DNA of 64,000 bases from Acanthochromis polyacanthus (Eukaryota > Chordata > Actinopteri > Pomacentridae), in NCBI RefSeq assembly GCF_021347895.1, contig NC_067114.1, positions 28,834,373 through 28,898,372 of the forward strand, in the 5' to 3' direction. Under the pieces are notes generated by a model that was given only the letters and a program-made list of their open reading frames with translations, had not been told where the DNA came from and did not search any database. Below, piece by piece: positions 23,001 to 33,170 of the stretch. The position numbers and the translations under genes are program-made. Position 1 is the first letter of the stretch, and every line of letters begins with the position of its first letter.

Positions 23001-25980
23001 TCACTGAGAGAGAAAACTTATCCTCCAATGAGCACATTGAGTTTTAATCCTTCTATATGGGCTCCATCTATAACAATAAGTAGAAATGTGTTGAGGTGGA
23101 GACCGGCCTCCTGGTTCCAAACAGGATATTTAATGAAAGTGAGAAAATAAAGCTTTGTTAACAGGCCAAAGAAAGGAAATAACTCACATCATCTGGGGCC
23201 GAGTGTGAACAAATATCCCTTGTGTTTCTCAAAAAAAAAAAAAAATCCATCAACAAAGAATTGTGCAGCAAAATATTCTACGAAACAACTTCAATTAGAG
23301 CCCGATCAAACCATCAGCAAAGTCCAACAATGTAAATACAAACAGACTGATGTGGGAGCTGTGACGTCTGATAAAAACTGTTGATCACAGAGTCGATGAA
23401 ATGTGATGATCGTGATTTGTAGCCGATCATTTTCTGTTTCCGATCAGGACGTTTATGGACTTAAATGTGTCTCTAGCCGTCTGGGAACACACTTTGTTTA
23501 CAGAAGCACAACTTAATTTACATATTATGTCCAGATGAACAGTGAAAAGCTGCTCAAAGTGCTCACGCTGGGCTTTCACAATAGAATAGAATAGAATAGC
23601 TTTATTGCCATCATATGTGGGGGCCTGACGAAAAATCTAAGTAGCTGCCGCTGGACGGTGCATCAAGCTGGAAGTAATAAAATAACAACATTAAATGTTC
23701 ATATCAAACAAGACTACATTAAAAATGATAACATGTGCAAAAGAGGCAAGATTTATAGAACGTGGGAGGTAAATGAAATAAAATAACCAATAAAATAGAA
23801 CAGATACGGTCAGGAGATGCACTTTCAGCTGTTACTCTGAATTATGTGTGGATTTTTAAACCAACTTTTAAAATCTACTAAAATTCTCGGTCATTTATTT
23901 TAACAGGGCGACTACTTCAAATTATATTAAATGATTAGTTTGAGTATTTTCTTCATTAACTGATTAGTTGTTTTAACTATAAAATGCCAAAAAAATGGTG
24001 ATAAATGCCGATCAGCGTTTCCCAAAGCTTAACACGATGAATTTGTTTACCGTCATCGAGGAGGAAGGAAACCAGAAAATAATCACATTTAGGAAGATGA
24101 AATCAGAGAATTTTTGCTTTTTTTCTACCTTAAAATTACTAAAAAAAAAAACACTCAAAATACACCAAATAGTCGCTGACTAATTTAATCATTAATTTAA
24201 AATATTACTTTGATTAAATTATTAGAAACAATATATATTTTTAGTAATCAATGCAGCTTTAATTTACAGATTTTAAGTAAAAAAAAAAGGCACAAAACTC
24301 AATTTTGATTAATCGCTTATACCAAATTATACTGTTTTTTATTATCACTTTCTGCTATTTTGTGTGTATAAATTCAGAAATCAGACATTTACAGACACCT
24401 TTCTGTTTTTTTATTTTTGCATTTCTGGGCTCCTAGTGCATATTTCCTGCAATTAACAGAATCAGACGTGTTTGTGTTAAAAGAAAGAAGAGCCTGCATG
24501 AGGGGCAATTAAAAGGTACCAAATGAATTAATCCAAAGAAATTTACTAAAAAGAAAAAAAACCCCTAATGCATCCGGGTTCCAGATACCAAACATGAAAT
24601 GAATAAAGAAAAAACAAAGAAAAAACAAATCAATGTTTGCGTGCAGTTTAGGGTTTCTTTGAATGTACAGAAGGAAGTGCAGCATCATTCTTAGTAATAT
24701 TTAGATTAAAATCCAGCTGCATCTGCTAACAGTTAAGGTTACATAAATACGAGCTGACAAACAGCCACCAGTGAGGACTCCTCTTCACTGTGGAACATGT
24801 CTGAATATGACACATAAAATAGGAGAATGCAAATTGAAAGTGTGTTAGTGTGGTGTTCTGTCTGGATTTCTGCTGATGCCACAAGCTCTGCTGATAAAGT
24901 GTCATCCTCTGTTAGCTTTTACAGTTATATTGGCCACTGTTGGTTTTATCAGATAAGAGTTGTTCACCGAAGAATATCAGTCCAAACAACAAGCAAAAAA
25001 AAAGAAATTAAAATTATTTGCTTTCCTTAAATGTTCAAGGGATGTGCAAATCAATAACTCACAACACATTTAATGCTTAAAAAAAACTAATTAATCTAGC
25101 TCCATTGAGATGTTTTAAATGAATTCTCTTCGGTGTGACGGCAGATTGCGGTGCGTAAAAATGGAAACACGCTGGCTGATGATGAGGAGGAGGAGGATGA
25201 GGGTTTTGGGGTTGTTTTTGGAGGGACTGAAGCTCCCGCGGGCCGCTGCGGGACACCACAGGCCCGGTGTTCCACAGTCTGAGCAGGCCTCAAAGCCATC
25301 TCCAGCCCAACCACCAAAACACACCAAAGCCGACCTGAGTGTGGATCCAATTATTGCGCCTTATTACTGTGGCTTATTTTCAGACTATAGATGCACTTTA
25401 GGAATTTTAATGGTCTGAATTTCCCCCTCTGTGATCAGACTTGGAACCGTCGTACGTTATTATTGCATTTAGTTTGACGAAACACAAATTTGTAAATGAA
25501 AATATATATACATTTTAAATTCCTTTGTTGTGATTTCTATGTTAAGGCTTTTCTTTGTCATCTTTCGGCACTAAATAAATAAAAACTATAATTATTTTAG
25601 GCCACATTGAGGCCAAAGTAGAAGATTTTTTTCCATTAAATGTGCGTAAACGTACCCGCATCCTCCAGCCTGGTGTGTCCAAGCGCGCCGCTGTGACCCC
25701 CGTGCTGGTAGGGCAGGTACGCCCCGGGGTGGTGCGCGCTCACGGGACTGTGGTAAGGCGGGTACCCCAGCGGCCGCCCGTACGAGGATGCACCGGAGGA
25801 GAAGGGCCCGTCGTGCTGCGAGGGCCCGACGGCGTGCAGGCCGTGGACCGGGTAGTGGTTGTGGGACAAGCCCGGGGAAGGCTGCTGGTGTCCGGGGTAG
25901 CCGTGGCCGCCGAACTCCAGAAAGGCCGATTTGGAGGGATCAGTCGGGACTAAAGTGTCCGGTATAGAGCTCATAGTCAT
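10794..25980 (-). CDS. dlx4: Dlx4-type homeobox transcription factor (whole three-exon coding span)
   Basis: This is a Distal-less family homeodomain protein, a nuclear sequence-specific DNA-binding regulator; the family acts in branchial arch, placode, fin and forebrain development. Joining 25980-25656, 22003-21807 and 11036-10794 gives 765 nt and 254 residues with no frame break, a normal length for a Dlx protein. The N-terminal KSAFLEFG motif of the Dlx1/4/6 group is at residues 17-24. The homeodomain is residues 131-190, with R5, W48, F49, Q50, N51 and R53 all present. The intron after Q174, inside the homeodomain, is at the conserved Dlx position. RSKYKK after helix 3 and the C-terminal [17 protein letters not shown] and PRTQMM stretches match Dlx4 better than Dlx1 or Dlx6 as I remember them. 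ATG at 25980 is chosen because MTM is the usual Dlx start and it has A at -3; ATG at 25983 is the alternative. The a/b teleost copy is not resolved. Confidence 0.96.
12131..12360. mobile_element. Tc1/mariner-type MITE
   Basis: A 230-bp element bounded by imperfect inverted repeats (tacacgaccagtcaaatgt at the left; acactacaggccaaaagtt read inward from the right), flanked by TA. Internal arms around tacattgtagattaatac (12200 region) and its complement (12285-12305 region) add a second stem. It is non-coding. It matches a family abundant in acanthomorph genomes and sits in dlx4 intron 2. Confidence 0.8.
14492..14845. mobile_element. Palindrome-ended MITE, about 354 bp
   Basis: Starts ttacggttcaaaagtttag and ends with the inverse (ccaaacttttaaacggtagt). 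The body contains the acaggagtgatggttgctgg segment, which I recognise as common in fish genomes. It is non-autonomous with no ORF, and is inserted in dlx4 intron 2. Confidence 0.8.
16715..16860. promoter_or_regulatory. Weak candidate regulatory block in dlx4 intron 2
   Basis: Contains TTAATTATAAGG, CACATTAATTTAC and an ATGCAAAATAAATG octamer-like word close together, in sequence without repeat signatures. AT-rich introns produce such words by chance, so confidence is low. Confidence 0.15.
18225..18430. promoter_or_regulatory. Candidate intronic enhancer with TAATTA palindrome
   Basis: Within dlx4 intron 2. It contains the perfect 14-bp palindrome ACTGTAATTACAGT at 18332-18345, flanked by AACAAT (SOX-like), GATTA and CAATTTG words in low-repeat sequence. 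TAATTA is the core bound by Dlx and many other Q50 homeodomains. Regulatory function is inferred from motif density and uniqueness. Confidence 0.38.
21076..21705. mobile_element. AT-rich MITE with internal tandem duplication
   Basis: Terminal inverted repeats are TTAACCTTCATGTTGTCTT at the left and its near-match TTAGCCCTCCTGTTGTCTT read inward from the right. The body is very T-rich and contains an internal duplication: a block at about 21270-21440 is repeated at about 21465-21610 (shared words include tatttacaaga and ttcttcctgaaggttttgca). It lies only about 100 bp from the dlx4 exon 2 donor. A truncated relative is at 58992-59095. Confidence 0.72.
21807..22003 (-). CDS. dlx4: dlx4 coding exon 2 (homeodomain, helices 1-2)
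   Basis: A 197-bp exon bounded by an acceptor (cttttag ending at 22004) and a donor (cag followed by gtatga, intron from 21806). It completes codon 109 as Glu and encodes residues 109-174. It contains the conserved VIENGE and RLNGKGKK linker, the basic arm [10 protein letters not shown], helix 1 and helix 2, and ends at LTQTQ at the start of helix 3. Asp at residue 163 and Lys at 167 sit where other Dlx proteins usually have Glu and Ser or Gln, both conservative positions. No lesion is visible. Confidence 0.97.
22940..22975 (-). repeat. tRNA B-box-like word in dlx4 intron 1
   Basis: The minus strand has ggcggttcgaatccctcc, a good RNA polymerase III B box, preceded by gcggcgcttcaggcc. No matching A box or acceptor stem is visible at the right spacing, so this is more likely a SINE or tRNA-pseudogene remnant than a tRNA gene. 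Confidence 0.35.
23575..23830 (-). mobile_element. LINE 3'-end fragment (L2/CR1-like)
   Basis: The minus-strand end reads caataaagctattctattct and repeats of attct follow, the usual 3' terminus of fish L2/CR1-type LINEs. Upstream sequence to about 23830 is AT-rich untranslated remnant with no reverse-transcriptase coding left. It is inserted in dlx4 intron 1. Confidence 0.55.
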
Positions 25981-26640
25981 CATTGGGGTGAGGGGCAGTG
26001 ATGTGGAGGGAGCAGAGGGGTCAGCTATGGCCTCCGGAGGGGGGTCATCATCTGGCAACCCACCATAAAAGAATCAAAGTCTGCACTTTCACAGGCGTGT
26101 TTGTTGCGCAAAAAACGCTAAAAAGACGACACTTTATTCCTGCTCGGTGGAAAAAGGCGGGCGTGAAGCGGGTTTAGGTGGGTTTGTCCTCCGCGACATC
26201 CCAGCTGAAGGGTCCATAAACGTGACGCTCAGTGTTCAAAACCATTGAGTCCAACACGGAGAGAAGAGACGCATGGCACCGGAATGCGCACAGCCAAAAA
26301 CTCCTAACAAAGATTCACAAAAAAAAAACTGATTTAATATCCTCCGATTCAGACTTTTTTCTTCTTCTTCTCTCGGTCCTAAAACCCCGGGTAGAGGCTG
26401 GTTTCCCTCCGTGTTGTGCAGAGTGTCCTGGCAGCGCAGAGCAGAGCAGCGCGTCCCTCCCCTCCACAGCTCACTGTGCGTCTGAACGGGCCCCCGGCTG
26501 CCTCCACTTGGCACAAGCAGCGCGCTCATTGGCTGCAGCGCGGCACCGTGTCACACAAATCACAGGCCGCACCGGCGGCGGACCGGCGCAGCACCGGGAG
26601 CCTTTCGGCGCAGAACGAGGCCTGAATAAAGCCTGAAGAA
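25640..26640 (-). promoter_or_regulatory. dlx4: dlx4 promoter / CpG-rich 5' region
   Basis: This segment is clearly richer in G+C and CpG than the flanking DNA, most strongly over exon 1 and at about 26380-26620. It is the likely CpG island and promoter of dlx4. A weak TATA-like word (tttatgg on the minus strand, about 26064-26070) lies roughly 85-90 bp above the chosen ATG; no canonical TATAAA is seen. The transcription start cannot be placed from sequence alone. Confidence 0.55.
25656..25980 (-). CDS. dlx4: dlx4 coding exon 1 (N-terminal region)
   Basis: Encodes residues 1-108 plus the first base of codon 109. It ends at a consensus donor (gcgg followed by gtacgt, intron starting at 25655). 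The region is rich in Pro, Gly, His, Ser and Tyr and is low-complexity, as expected for the Dlx N-terminal transactivation region. A YPVHGLHA stretch corresponds to the conserved Y-x-x-H-x-L-H segment of Dlx1/4/6 proteins, and [12 protein letters not shown] to the conserved aromatic block that follows. The reading frame stays open for roughly 26 codons above the ATG but contains no upstream in-frame ATG there, so the extension is probably untranslated leader. The exon is GC- and CpG-rich compared with its flanks. Confidence 0.95.
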
Positions 26641-26859
26641 GTCTGAAGTGAAGAGAAAAACTTCATTTTTACGCATTAAATTATTGAAAATGTGACACTG
26701 AACAAAAACGTACAGACGGCGATTCCTCTTCTGCAATACAAGCCAGTGAGTTTATGAATTAAAATGACTGATCAGGTTTTTAAGTAAACAGCAAACTTTA
26801 AAAATAATAAAAAACAGCAAAATATCAGAAGGAACATTTGTCACATTTACAAGCTATTT

Positions 26860-27620
26860 TATGGAATCTATGGAGATAAATAACATCTCGAAGCCTTAAA
26901 TTCGCGCTACATTTACATTATTGTACAGAACATTAATATATCACTCAATATGGCATTTAATGTGTCCGATTTATCACCGAAAATTAAATATGCATGACTT
27001 TCTCTACAGTTAGCCTGTGTTTTTTGGTAACAAAGGCAGCAGACCGCTTCGGTAAACGGGCGAAAATTCTAATGGTTTGCCAAAAGCAAAATAAGGCGGA
27101 TCAGAGCAAATTATTTTCATAAGCTGCTGCTGAAAGGGCGCAGGCCTTATTATCTAAAGTGTGTTTTATCCACTCACACTTACCACTGATCCGCGGCGAT
27201 TCAATTTCCTCATTATGGTATTTTCTGTCATATTTTCTTTTTTGGCTCCAAATGAATTGAATTAAAGCGACTCGATCTCATGTCAAAGTGGAAGAGCAGA
27301 ACACACACAAACACACACTGAACACACCGCCTGTGGTCCCACATGGGGGGACAATTACGACAAACATCGACCTGCTTGCAGAAACTCAAAACTTGTGATT
27401 TTGGCAGAGCAGCAGTTCGGACACTGTAATTCCCCTCAACTCGCGGTCATTACGCTCATCTGCGGTGGAAATCCTGAAGTGAGCTGCAGCAGCAGAAAAC
27501 CTCTGCACGCAGAATCATGAAGGATCACAGGAGTGGAAATATTACAAGCAGATAAATCACCTCTGCTCAGAAATACACGTCATAGTCTGCTATTTAAGTG
27601 TTTTAGCGGCGCGTAATTGT
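26860..27620. promoter_or_regulatory. Candidate upstream regulatory region of dlx4
   Basis: Lies 0.9-1.6 kb above the dlx4 ATG. It is unique-looking, with mixed AT- and CpG-containing segments. Notable words are AACAAAGG (SOX/TCF-like, near 27030), TTATTATCTAAAG (GATA-like core, about 27149), GCAAATTATTTTCATAA (about 27105) and TCATTACGCTCATC (about 27447). There is no open coding frame with fish-like codon use. It is probably a proximal enhancer or extended promoter. Confidence 0.33.
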
Positions 27621-28800
27621 CCACAAACTGCATTTTTATTTTATTTTTTCCGAATTCCTTTTTGTTTTAATAAAATGTATGAATTTAAAGTAAACATGCA
27701 TTTGGAAAAGCAGCAGTATTTTATTTTTTATGCAGTAATAATGCAACAAATTCACCATAAAGGTCCATCTTGGTGACACTGGTGGTAAACTGGGGCCTTT
27801 TTAAAAGAGACTTACTCAGAAATATTTTGGATTAATTATTATTAGTATTTCACTTTTAGTTCTTCTTTGTCTTTATTATTGACTACATTTCAGAGCAAAA
27901 ATACCAACCAACAGTGAGACTCACTTGTTAGATTGAGATCTTATCCAAGCACAGACACATTTCTAATTCAAATAATTGAGAAAGTGTGTCAATTTTTGAC
28001 TAATAGTGTAAAAAAAACAACAACAAAAAAAAAAACTTACATGCATTGTTAAATTTTAAACCAGTCAACGAGTAGCTGGGGACTTCTGCCACATTTCAGA
28101 AACTTGTCAGTCTGAAGTCTTGCCAAAAAGCAAAATTAGTGCATCCTTTTCAAAGAAAATGTTAAAAAAAAAAAACAAATACAAATTAGCGTCTGAGGTG
28201 CTGGAAATGACTGCAGTAAACCCAGTTAAGAAAACCAAGTAAAACTCTTAACAGTGTATTTTGAAAGGCACAAGGCCTCACCATTCACCCATCTCAGGAC
28301 ATAAACACCACCGAAACAAGATTTTACTTTGTAATAAGACTGCAAATAAGTGTTTGCACTGTAAGAGTCCAATTACCAAAAGGCCTGAAAGCTTTTAGTG
28401 TTTAAGTGAGAAAACAGAGACTAAACGTTAAAAGGTGAAAACTAGCTTAGCCTCGAGCAGCTACAGCAGTAAAAATGCTGTTTCAACACTCATCCTACTT
28501 CTGTCCATCTACTGGGATTCTGATGCCAGACTTTCAGTTTAAATGGGGAAGCTTTACTGCATGTTCTGTGACATTCATCTACAGAATCCTCCTGGAGAAT
28601 TACACACATGATCGATGCATTTGGGTTTGCTTGCTTGTGTGAATTTGGCCGAACTGAATGTGAAGCATGAACGAGGCGAGGGATATCAACTGTTAAACAT
28701 CTACGATTAGAGTGAAACTCTGCAGCCCTGACAGCAACGTGTTTGCCGTGCCAGCTGGAAAAAAATAATAATTGGGAGGTTGTGCAGACAAAGAGACAGA

Positions 28801-28828
28801 AACACACACACACACACACACACACAGC
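28801..28828. repeat. (AC)n microsatellite
   Basis: Uninterrupted AC dinucleotide run of about 13 repeats. Confidence 0.95.
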
Positions 28829-29079
28829 AGACAGAGATGTTTTGGCATGTTTCTTCCTCTTTTCTCTTCTCCTGCCTCTAGGATCCGGCTTATTATACCA
28901 ACAGGCTCATGTGTGGAGACTTATTACACATCCCAGCCTGTGCTCCAGCTTTCATCTGCAGCCAACATTCCTCCCCTCCCTGCCTTCACCTCTGCTCAGC
29001 GCCGGGCACACCCTCCTCCACCGTGTCAATGCTGTTATTTAGTGGCACAGTCTTGCTAAGTCGTCAGATTTTCTTTGTG

Positions 29080-29098
29080 TTTTTTTTTTTTTTTTTTT
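29080..29098. repeat. Poly-T tract
   Basis: About 18 consecutive T, possibly the tail of an old minus-strand insertion, though no element body is recognised beside it. Confidence 0.9.
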
Positions 29099-29458
29099 GG
29101 TTGTTTAATATTGACTGAAAGACGAAGCAGCCGCTTGGCAGGGCAGGAGAAAGGTGCAATGCAGGAGCAGATTATTGGCCTCTTAAAACTCAATTGTGCA
29201 AGTCTGACAGCTGAGAGTTCTCCTTCCTGCTCAGAGCCAAGAGGCCTTCAATCTCAGAAGGCAGCAGATATGAACAGGTTCTCCTTTAACCTTTAGTACA
29301 TGAAAGCAATTACAACACTGAGTATTTGCCACATTTAACACAAACGTTTTCTATGTGTTCGGACTTTGAAGTCATTTTGGCTCCGTATAGAGATGAATTA
29401 ACAGCAGCACAGTCTAATAAGTGCACTCATGCAACCACACTGATTTGTTGCCCTGCAG

Positions 29459-29544
29459 GGAGGCAATTTGTCATCGGGTGTCAGGGGGGAGATGAGTTAC
29501 TGTCCGGCAGCGAGAGACGGAGCCGCTTGTGGGAACATGTGCAG
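29459..29544 (+). other. Exon-like or conserved block upstream of dlx4
   Basis: An 86-bp stretch between an acceptor-like ttgttgccctgcag and a donor-like cag/gtcagt, with two frames open through it (one reads RQFVIGCQGGDELLSGSERR). It lies 3.5 kb above the dlx4 ATG on the opposite strand. It could be an exon of an unknown or non-coding transcript, a conserved non-coding element, or chance. Confidence 0.18.
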
Positions 29545-30240
29545 GTCAGTTTACACCTTCAGGGGCAGTGTGGGAGAGGGACCGACGGGGGCAGATAAAC
29601 TCACACCAGTTCAATGACATGTCAAAACAATGGCTGAACCTGTGAACAAGTGTTGTTCTGATATCCAAACTCTGCCATCAGTGGATCCAATTCATTTATG
29701 GCACAGAGCTCCATTGTTGTCCCAAAATGAATGAGTTAATTTATGGACATGAATATACTCAGTGTAGTTTATTTCTTATTCTGTTAGCTCACAACTACCG
29801 CCCTGAAACGTGCACTGCTGCATCAGATGTGCATTAATCCACAGCTGAAAATAGTCCCTCATAAATGTAGTGTTTCTTCTTGTTTGGGCTACATTTGATA
29901 ATGATAATAATTACACTCTGTTTAAGACATTACTGAGTCTAAAGTCTTGTTAGTTAGAAAAGACAAGATGAAAACACAGCCGTATAAATGACAATGATTT
30001 ATAGCAACCGACTGTCTAGCTTGCTCACTACAAATCTGCTCCTTCCAAATAGACATAAGCTCCCAATTAAGTATCAATAGCAGGCTTAACTGCAATACCA
30101 CATCAGCAGTTCAAGCTGGCAGCACACATTTCTAAGATATTCTTGAGTCACTTCTAGGGAGCAGTCATTCTGTGCATCTTTATATGCAGCATGCAGCATG
30201 TGCTGAAGCCATCCTGTGCAGTATCAACAAGCCCTCAAAC

Positions 30241-30540
30241 TCATACGACCACACAGGTCGGATGTACCGTGCCCCTGAATACGACCCATGAGAGCGTATT
30301 TAGGTTAGCGCCCCTACAGGAGACAGGAAGGCATTACAGGATTTAATTCGCGAAACGGCTTTCCCCTCACTTTCGCAAGACGGGTTTAGGGTTATGGTTA
30401 GGTCAAAGTTTGTTCATGGTGACGTTTCAGCTGAGACACCGGAGTGTCGATATTTACTCAACCGCTAGAGGTCGTTTAACTTCAAAACGTACCGCTCGGT
30501 CGTAATAAGGGCGTGTACAGACGACCTCTGTGGTCGTTTT
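30241..30540. mobile_element. 300-bp MITE with acgaccac-type terminal inverted repeats
   Basis: The left end has ACGACCACACAGGTCG (30245-30260) and the right end has CGACCTCTGTGGTCGT (30522-30537), an inverted pair with one mismatch. The body is GC-richer than its surroundings and has no convincing ORF. I have an impression of seeing this sequence repeatedly in fish genomes; the superfamily is not assigned. Confidence 0.65.
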
Positions 30541-30840
30541 TTCAAGAAAGACAGTCTTGCAGTATTGTGCGATTCAGTTAACTGTATAGAGCACTAACCG
30601 GGATTTCAATGTTGCTTTTGTGGAAAAAAAAATTGGTGATATTTCGACTGAAAGACCTCTTTTAGTGCTTTTTTTCCCCCAACCAGTTAAAATGTGGTTA
30701 CAACATCAGTGTGTCTCAAATGTTATCAATCATTTGTTCAGCTTAAAGAGAAACAATATTAAGTAGCCTGTAATTTCTCTAAAGTCAGGTTTAAATTCAA
30801 CATATTCAGTGTTTCATGGGAAAGGTCATAAATACTGAAC

Positions 30841-30921
30841 TACACCCCCTGTCAAAAGTTTTAGAACAGGTTCTCATTTATTTGAATGACAACGTGTCCT
30901 AAAACTTTTGACAGGGGGTGT
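30841..30921. mobile_element. 81-bp palindromic micro-MITE
   Basis: Starts TACACCCCCTGTCAAAAGTT and ends with the exact complement ending GGGGGTGTA. The two arms meet around a loop containing cattTATTTGAATGaca. A second copy is at 58319-58399. It is a very short non-autonomous element of the Tc1/mariner TA-flanked type. Confidence 0.75.
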
Positions 30922-32149
30922 ATAGAAGCAGTGTACTGTTTATAAGCTTCCAGGACACTGTAATAGGAGCAGCTGTTTTAAGATCTACATCTTTAGTTCA
31001 ATAGTACAATGCTGTGGTTGGTGTTTTACTCTCCAACAGCTAGGTATGATCCCTGTGTGAACTAGAATGCTTCTTATCGCTTCATCTGGACTTGCTTTGA
31101 ATGTTGAATGATTCCAGTAATTTGTCTTGATGTGACTGTTCACTCAACATCTTCAGATAGTTGGTGAAGTCGCTTTGAGACAACAAGACTGCTTGGAAGC
31201 ATTTAACACAGAATCCCTCCTTAACAACAACAAAATTACCAAGGCATTTTGCATATTTGCTTCATCTTCTAGCCCTGACTTGTCTCAATGCTTAGTGGTC
31301 ATATTTGCATTATTAGTGCAAGGAAAAAAACTGTTCAGTCTCCCAACTCCTCACATCCTGCTGCTTTGTGGGACCCTTTAGCCTGACACTTGAAGGTACT
31401 GGTTTGTATCATTTTTCTACACACAGCAATGACAGAAATAGACACCATGAGTTCATAGCCAGATGCTAAAGATCGCATACTGTATGTAGTGGAAGTGAGA
31501 AAGTACCGTTTGATTTTCTTATTCAAGCTCCTTTTTTCTTTGATTTCAGTCACATTTTGTATCTGCAACACGGTGAACTTATCCAAGGAGAATCTGTCAA
31601 AGTTTACATCGTTCTCTTTGTGTCTATAATCCACCAGTTCGGTACAACTATGAATATTTTTGCCAATCCATGATGGTAAACAATGAGTTTAAACTGACAA
31701 GAGGTTTAGGAGGTGATGGGAGAAAAAAAAAAAAAAGCAAAACACAGATGGCGCAACATGTGACCATTTATAGATGAAGCAAATAACGGTGATTATCGCA
31801 TAACACTGCAGCTCAGAGATACAATAGACGGTAAATGCACAGGTGGTCAACATGAGGGAGAAACTGGAAGATGTAAAGACTTAAAAAGACATTTTAACAA
31901 GAATGCCAGGCAAGAAACACGTCAGATCTCCTCTATTATAACAGGCTGCTCATGTCTTAGTGTCGGTTACCACAAGGTACCTTCAGATGCCTCAGAGTCC
32001 ATGCATTGGCAGGTCAGAACTGTTTTGGCTGCGATCAAAGAAACAAAAAGTGTTTGGTCCTTTCAGACAGGATGTGGGCTCAAAGTGGCAGAGCACAGAC
32101 CAGAAAAGAAAGTTTTCAAAACTTCCTGCAGGACAACATCACCTCATCC
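30922..32149. other. Non-coding stretch
   Basis: No gene, repeat family or exon recognised between the micro-MITE and the LINE tail. Confidence 0.5.
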
Positions 32150-32635
32150 TGTCAAGCAAGGAGCTACAAGTTTGTTGCAAACAAAAGTATAATCCAGTCC
32201 ATTCTGCTGTATTGTTCTTCCTGTTTTGATACTTTATCAGTTTCAGACAGAAACCAACTTGTTAAAATTACATGTATTGCATCTAAAATTATACATCGAC
32301 CTACACCTAACATATCTGAACTTAATAAGGCAATAGCCCGTCTCGTCAGATCAATAATTTCGGACTCTGAACACCCTCTTCATCACGTTCCAGCTCCTCC
32401 CCTCTGGATGCAGATTTCGAGCACTAAGATGGCATTATGTCCGATACAACAGAAGTTTTGTTCCATCAGCTATCGTCATCCTCAATAAGCCTCCACGCTG
32501 AACTTGAACTCTATTTTTGTGTGTCATATTGTGAATCTTTTTTCTTTCCTTGTATGTATGTTATGATGTGTGACATGACAGCTTGTGAAAACAAATTTCC
32601 TTCGGGACAATAAAGAGCTCTATCTATCTAAACAC
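32150..32635 (+). pseudogene. LINE (L2/CR1/jockey-like) reverse-transcriptase tail with 3' end
   Basis: Encodes the region just after the reverse transcriptase core of non-LTR elements: SIIQSILLYCSSCFDTLSVS, then CIASKII, then HPLHHV in one frame. After a frameshift near 32390 it continues as LPSGCRFRALRWHYVRYNRS and FVPSAIVILNKPP. The 3' terminus is ttcgggacaataaagagctc followed by tatctatcta. It is 5'-truncated and inactive. Confidence 0.75.
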
Positions 32636-33004
32636 TTTAACAACGGAGATGTCTCATTCCTATCGGCCATCTTGGCATATGTCAGAGCAGGTTGCACCAA
32701 AAGTTCAACATATTTGACCGGGCACTCAAGCACAAACAATTGAACTAAACGGGCTTCACATCGCAGTGTGAAAGGGCCATTTGGTGAGGGTTGGCCATAA
32801 TGTTTTGGAACAGTAGCATAGATACAATTTCATGAAGTGATTTCATTCTATGCCGCTGAACTTTGTCAACGACTATATTACAGGAAAGCTGAAACAGGAC
32901 GGCATCTCCAGAATTTTCCACAAACAATCAGTGCATGTGAACATGTTTCGTGACCGTGACACACATCCCAGACTGATATGAGAACACACACAGAAGAGGA
33001 GTTT

Positions 33005-33170
33005 GCCTGCGTGCACCTCGGCGAGGTGAGGCGTAAGGTAGACGTTGCCTGTGTGCCTTCTCTGCTAAGACTGTAATTATGGCGTGCCATTATGGAGCGC
33101 AGAACAAAGGCGAGCCCTGCAGCAGCCGGAGAGCAGGGGATGTACTGCTGCCTCTATTCACACTGCAGTT
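33005..33170. promoter_or_regulatory. Candidate regulatory block
   Basis: GC-richer unique sequence with a TGTAATTATGG homeodomain core near 33071-33081 and GAACAAAGG (SOX/TCF-like) near 33100. No frame with coding character. Confidence 0.25.

Larger units (their letters stand above)
22004..25655 (-). other. dlx4: dlx4 intron 1 (3.65 kb)
   Basis: GT-AG intron splitting codon 109 after its first base, with a pyrimidine-rich tract before the acceptor. It contains a LINE 3'-end fragment (about 23575-23830) and a tRNA B-box-like word near 22945-22965. The rest is AT-rich sequence in which I see no exon. Confidence 0.9.

Noticed and set aside
25642..25953. Plus-strand 103-codon frame rich in Arg, Gly and Val
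   Set aside because: It lies exactly over GC-rich dlx4 exon 1 in antisense, and its composition reflects the complementary codons.
26232..26636. 134-codon plus-strand frame at the dlx4 promoter
   Set aside because: It occupies the CpG-rich promoter, begins from a weak context and has no recognisable domain. Long frames are expected by chance in GC-rich DNA.
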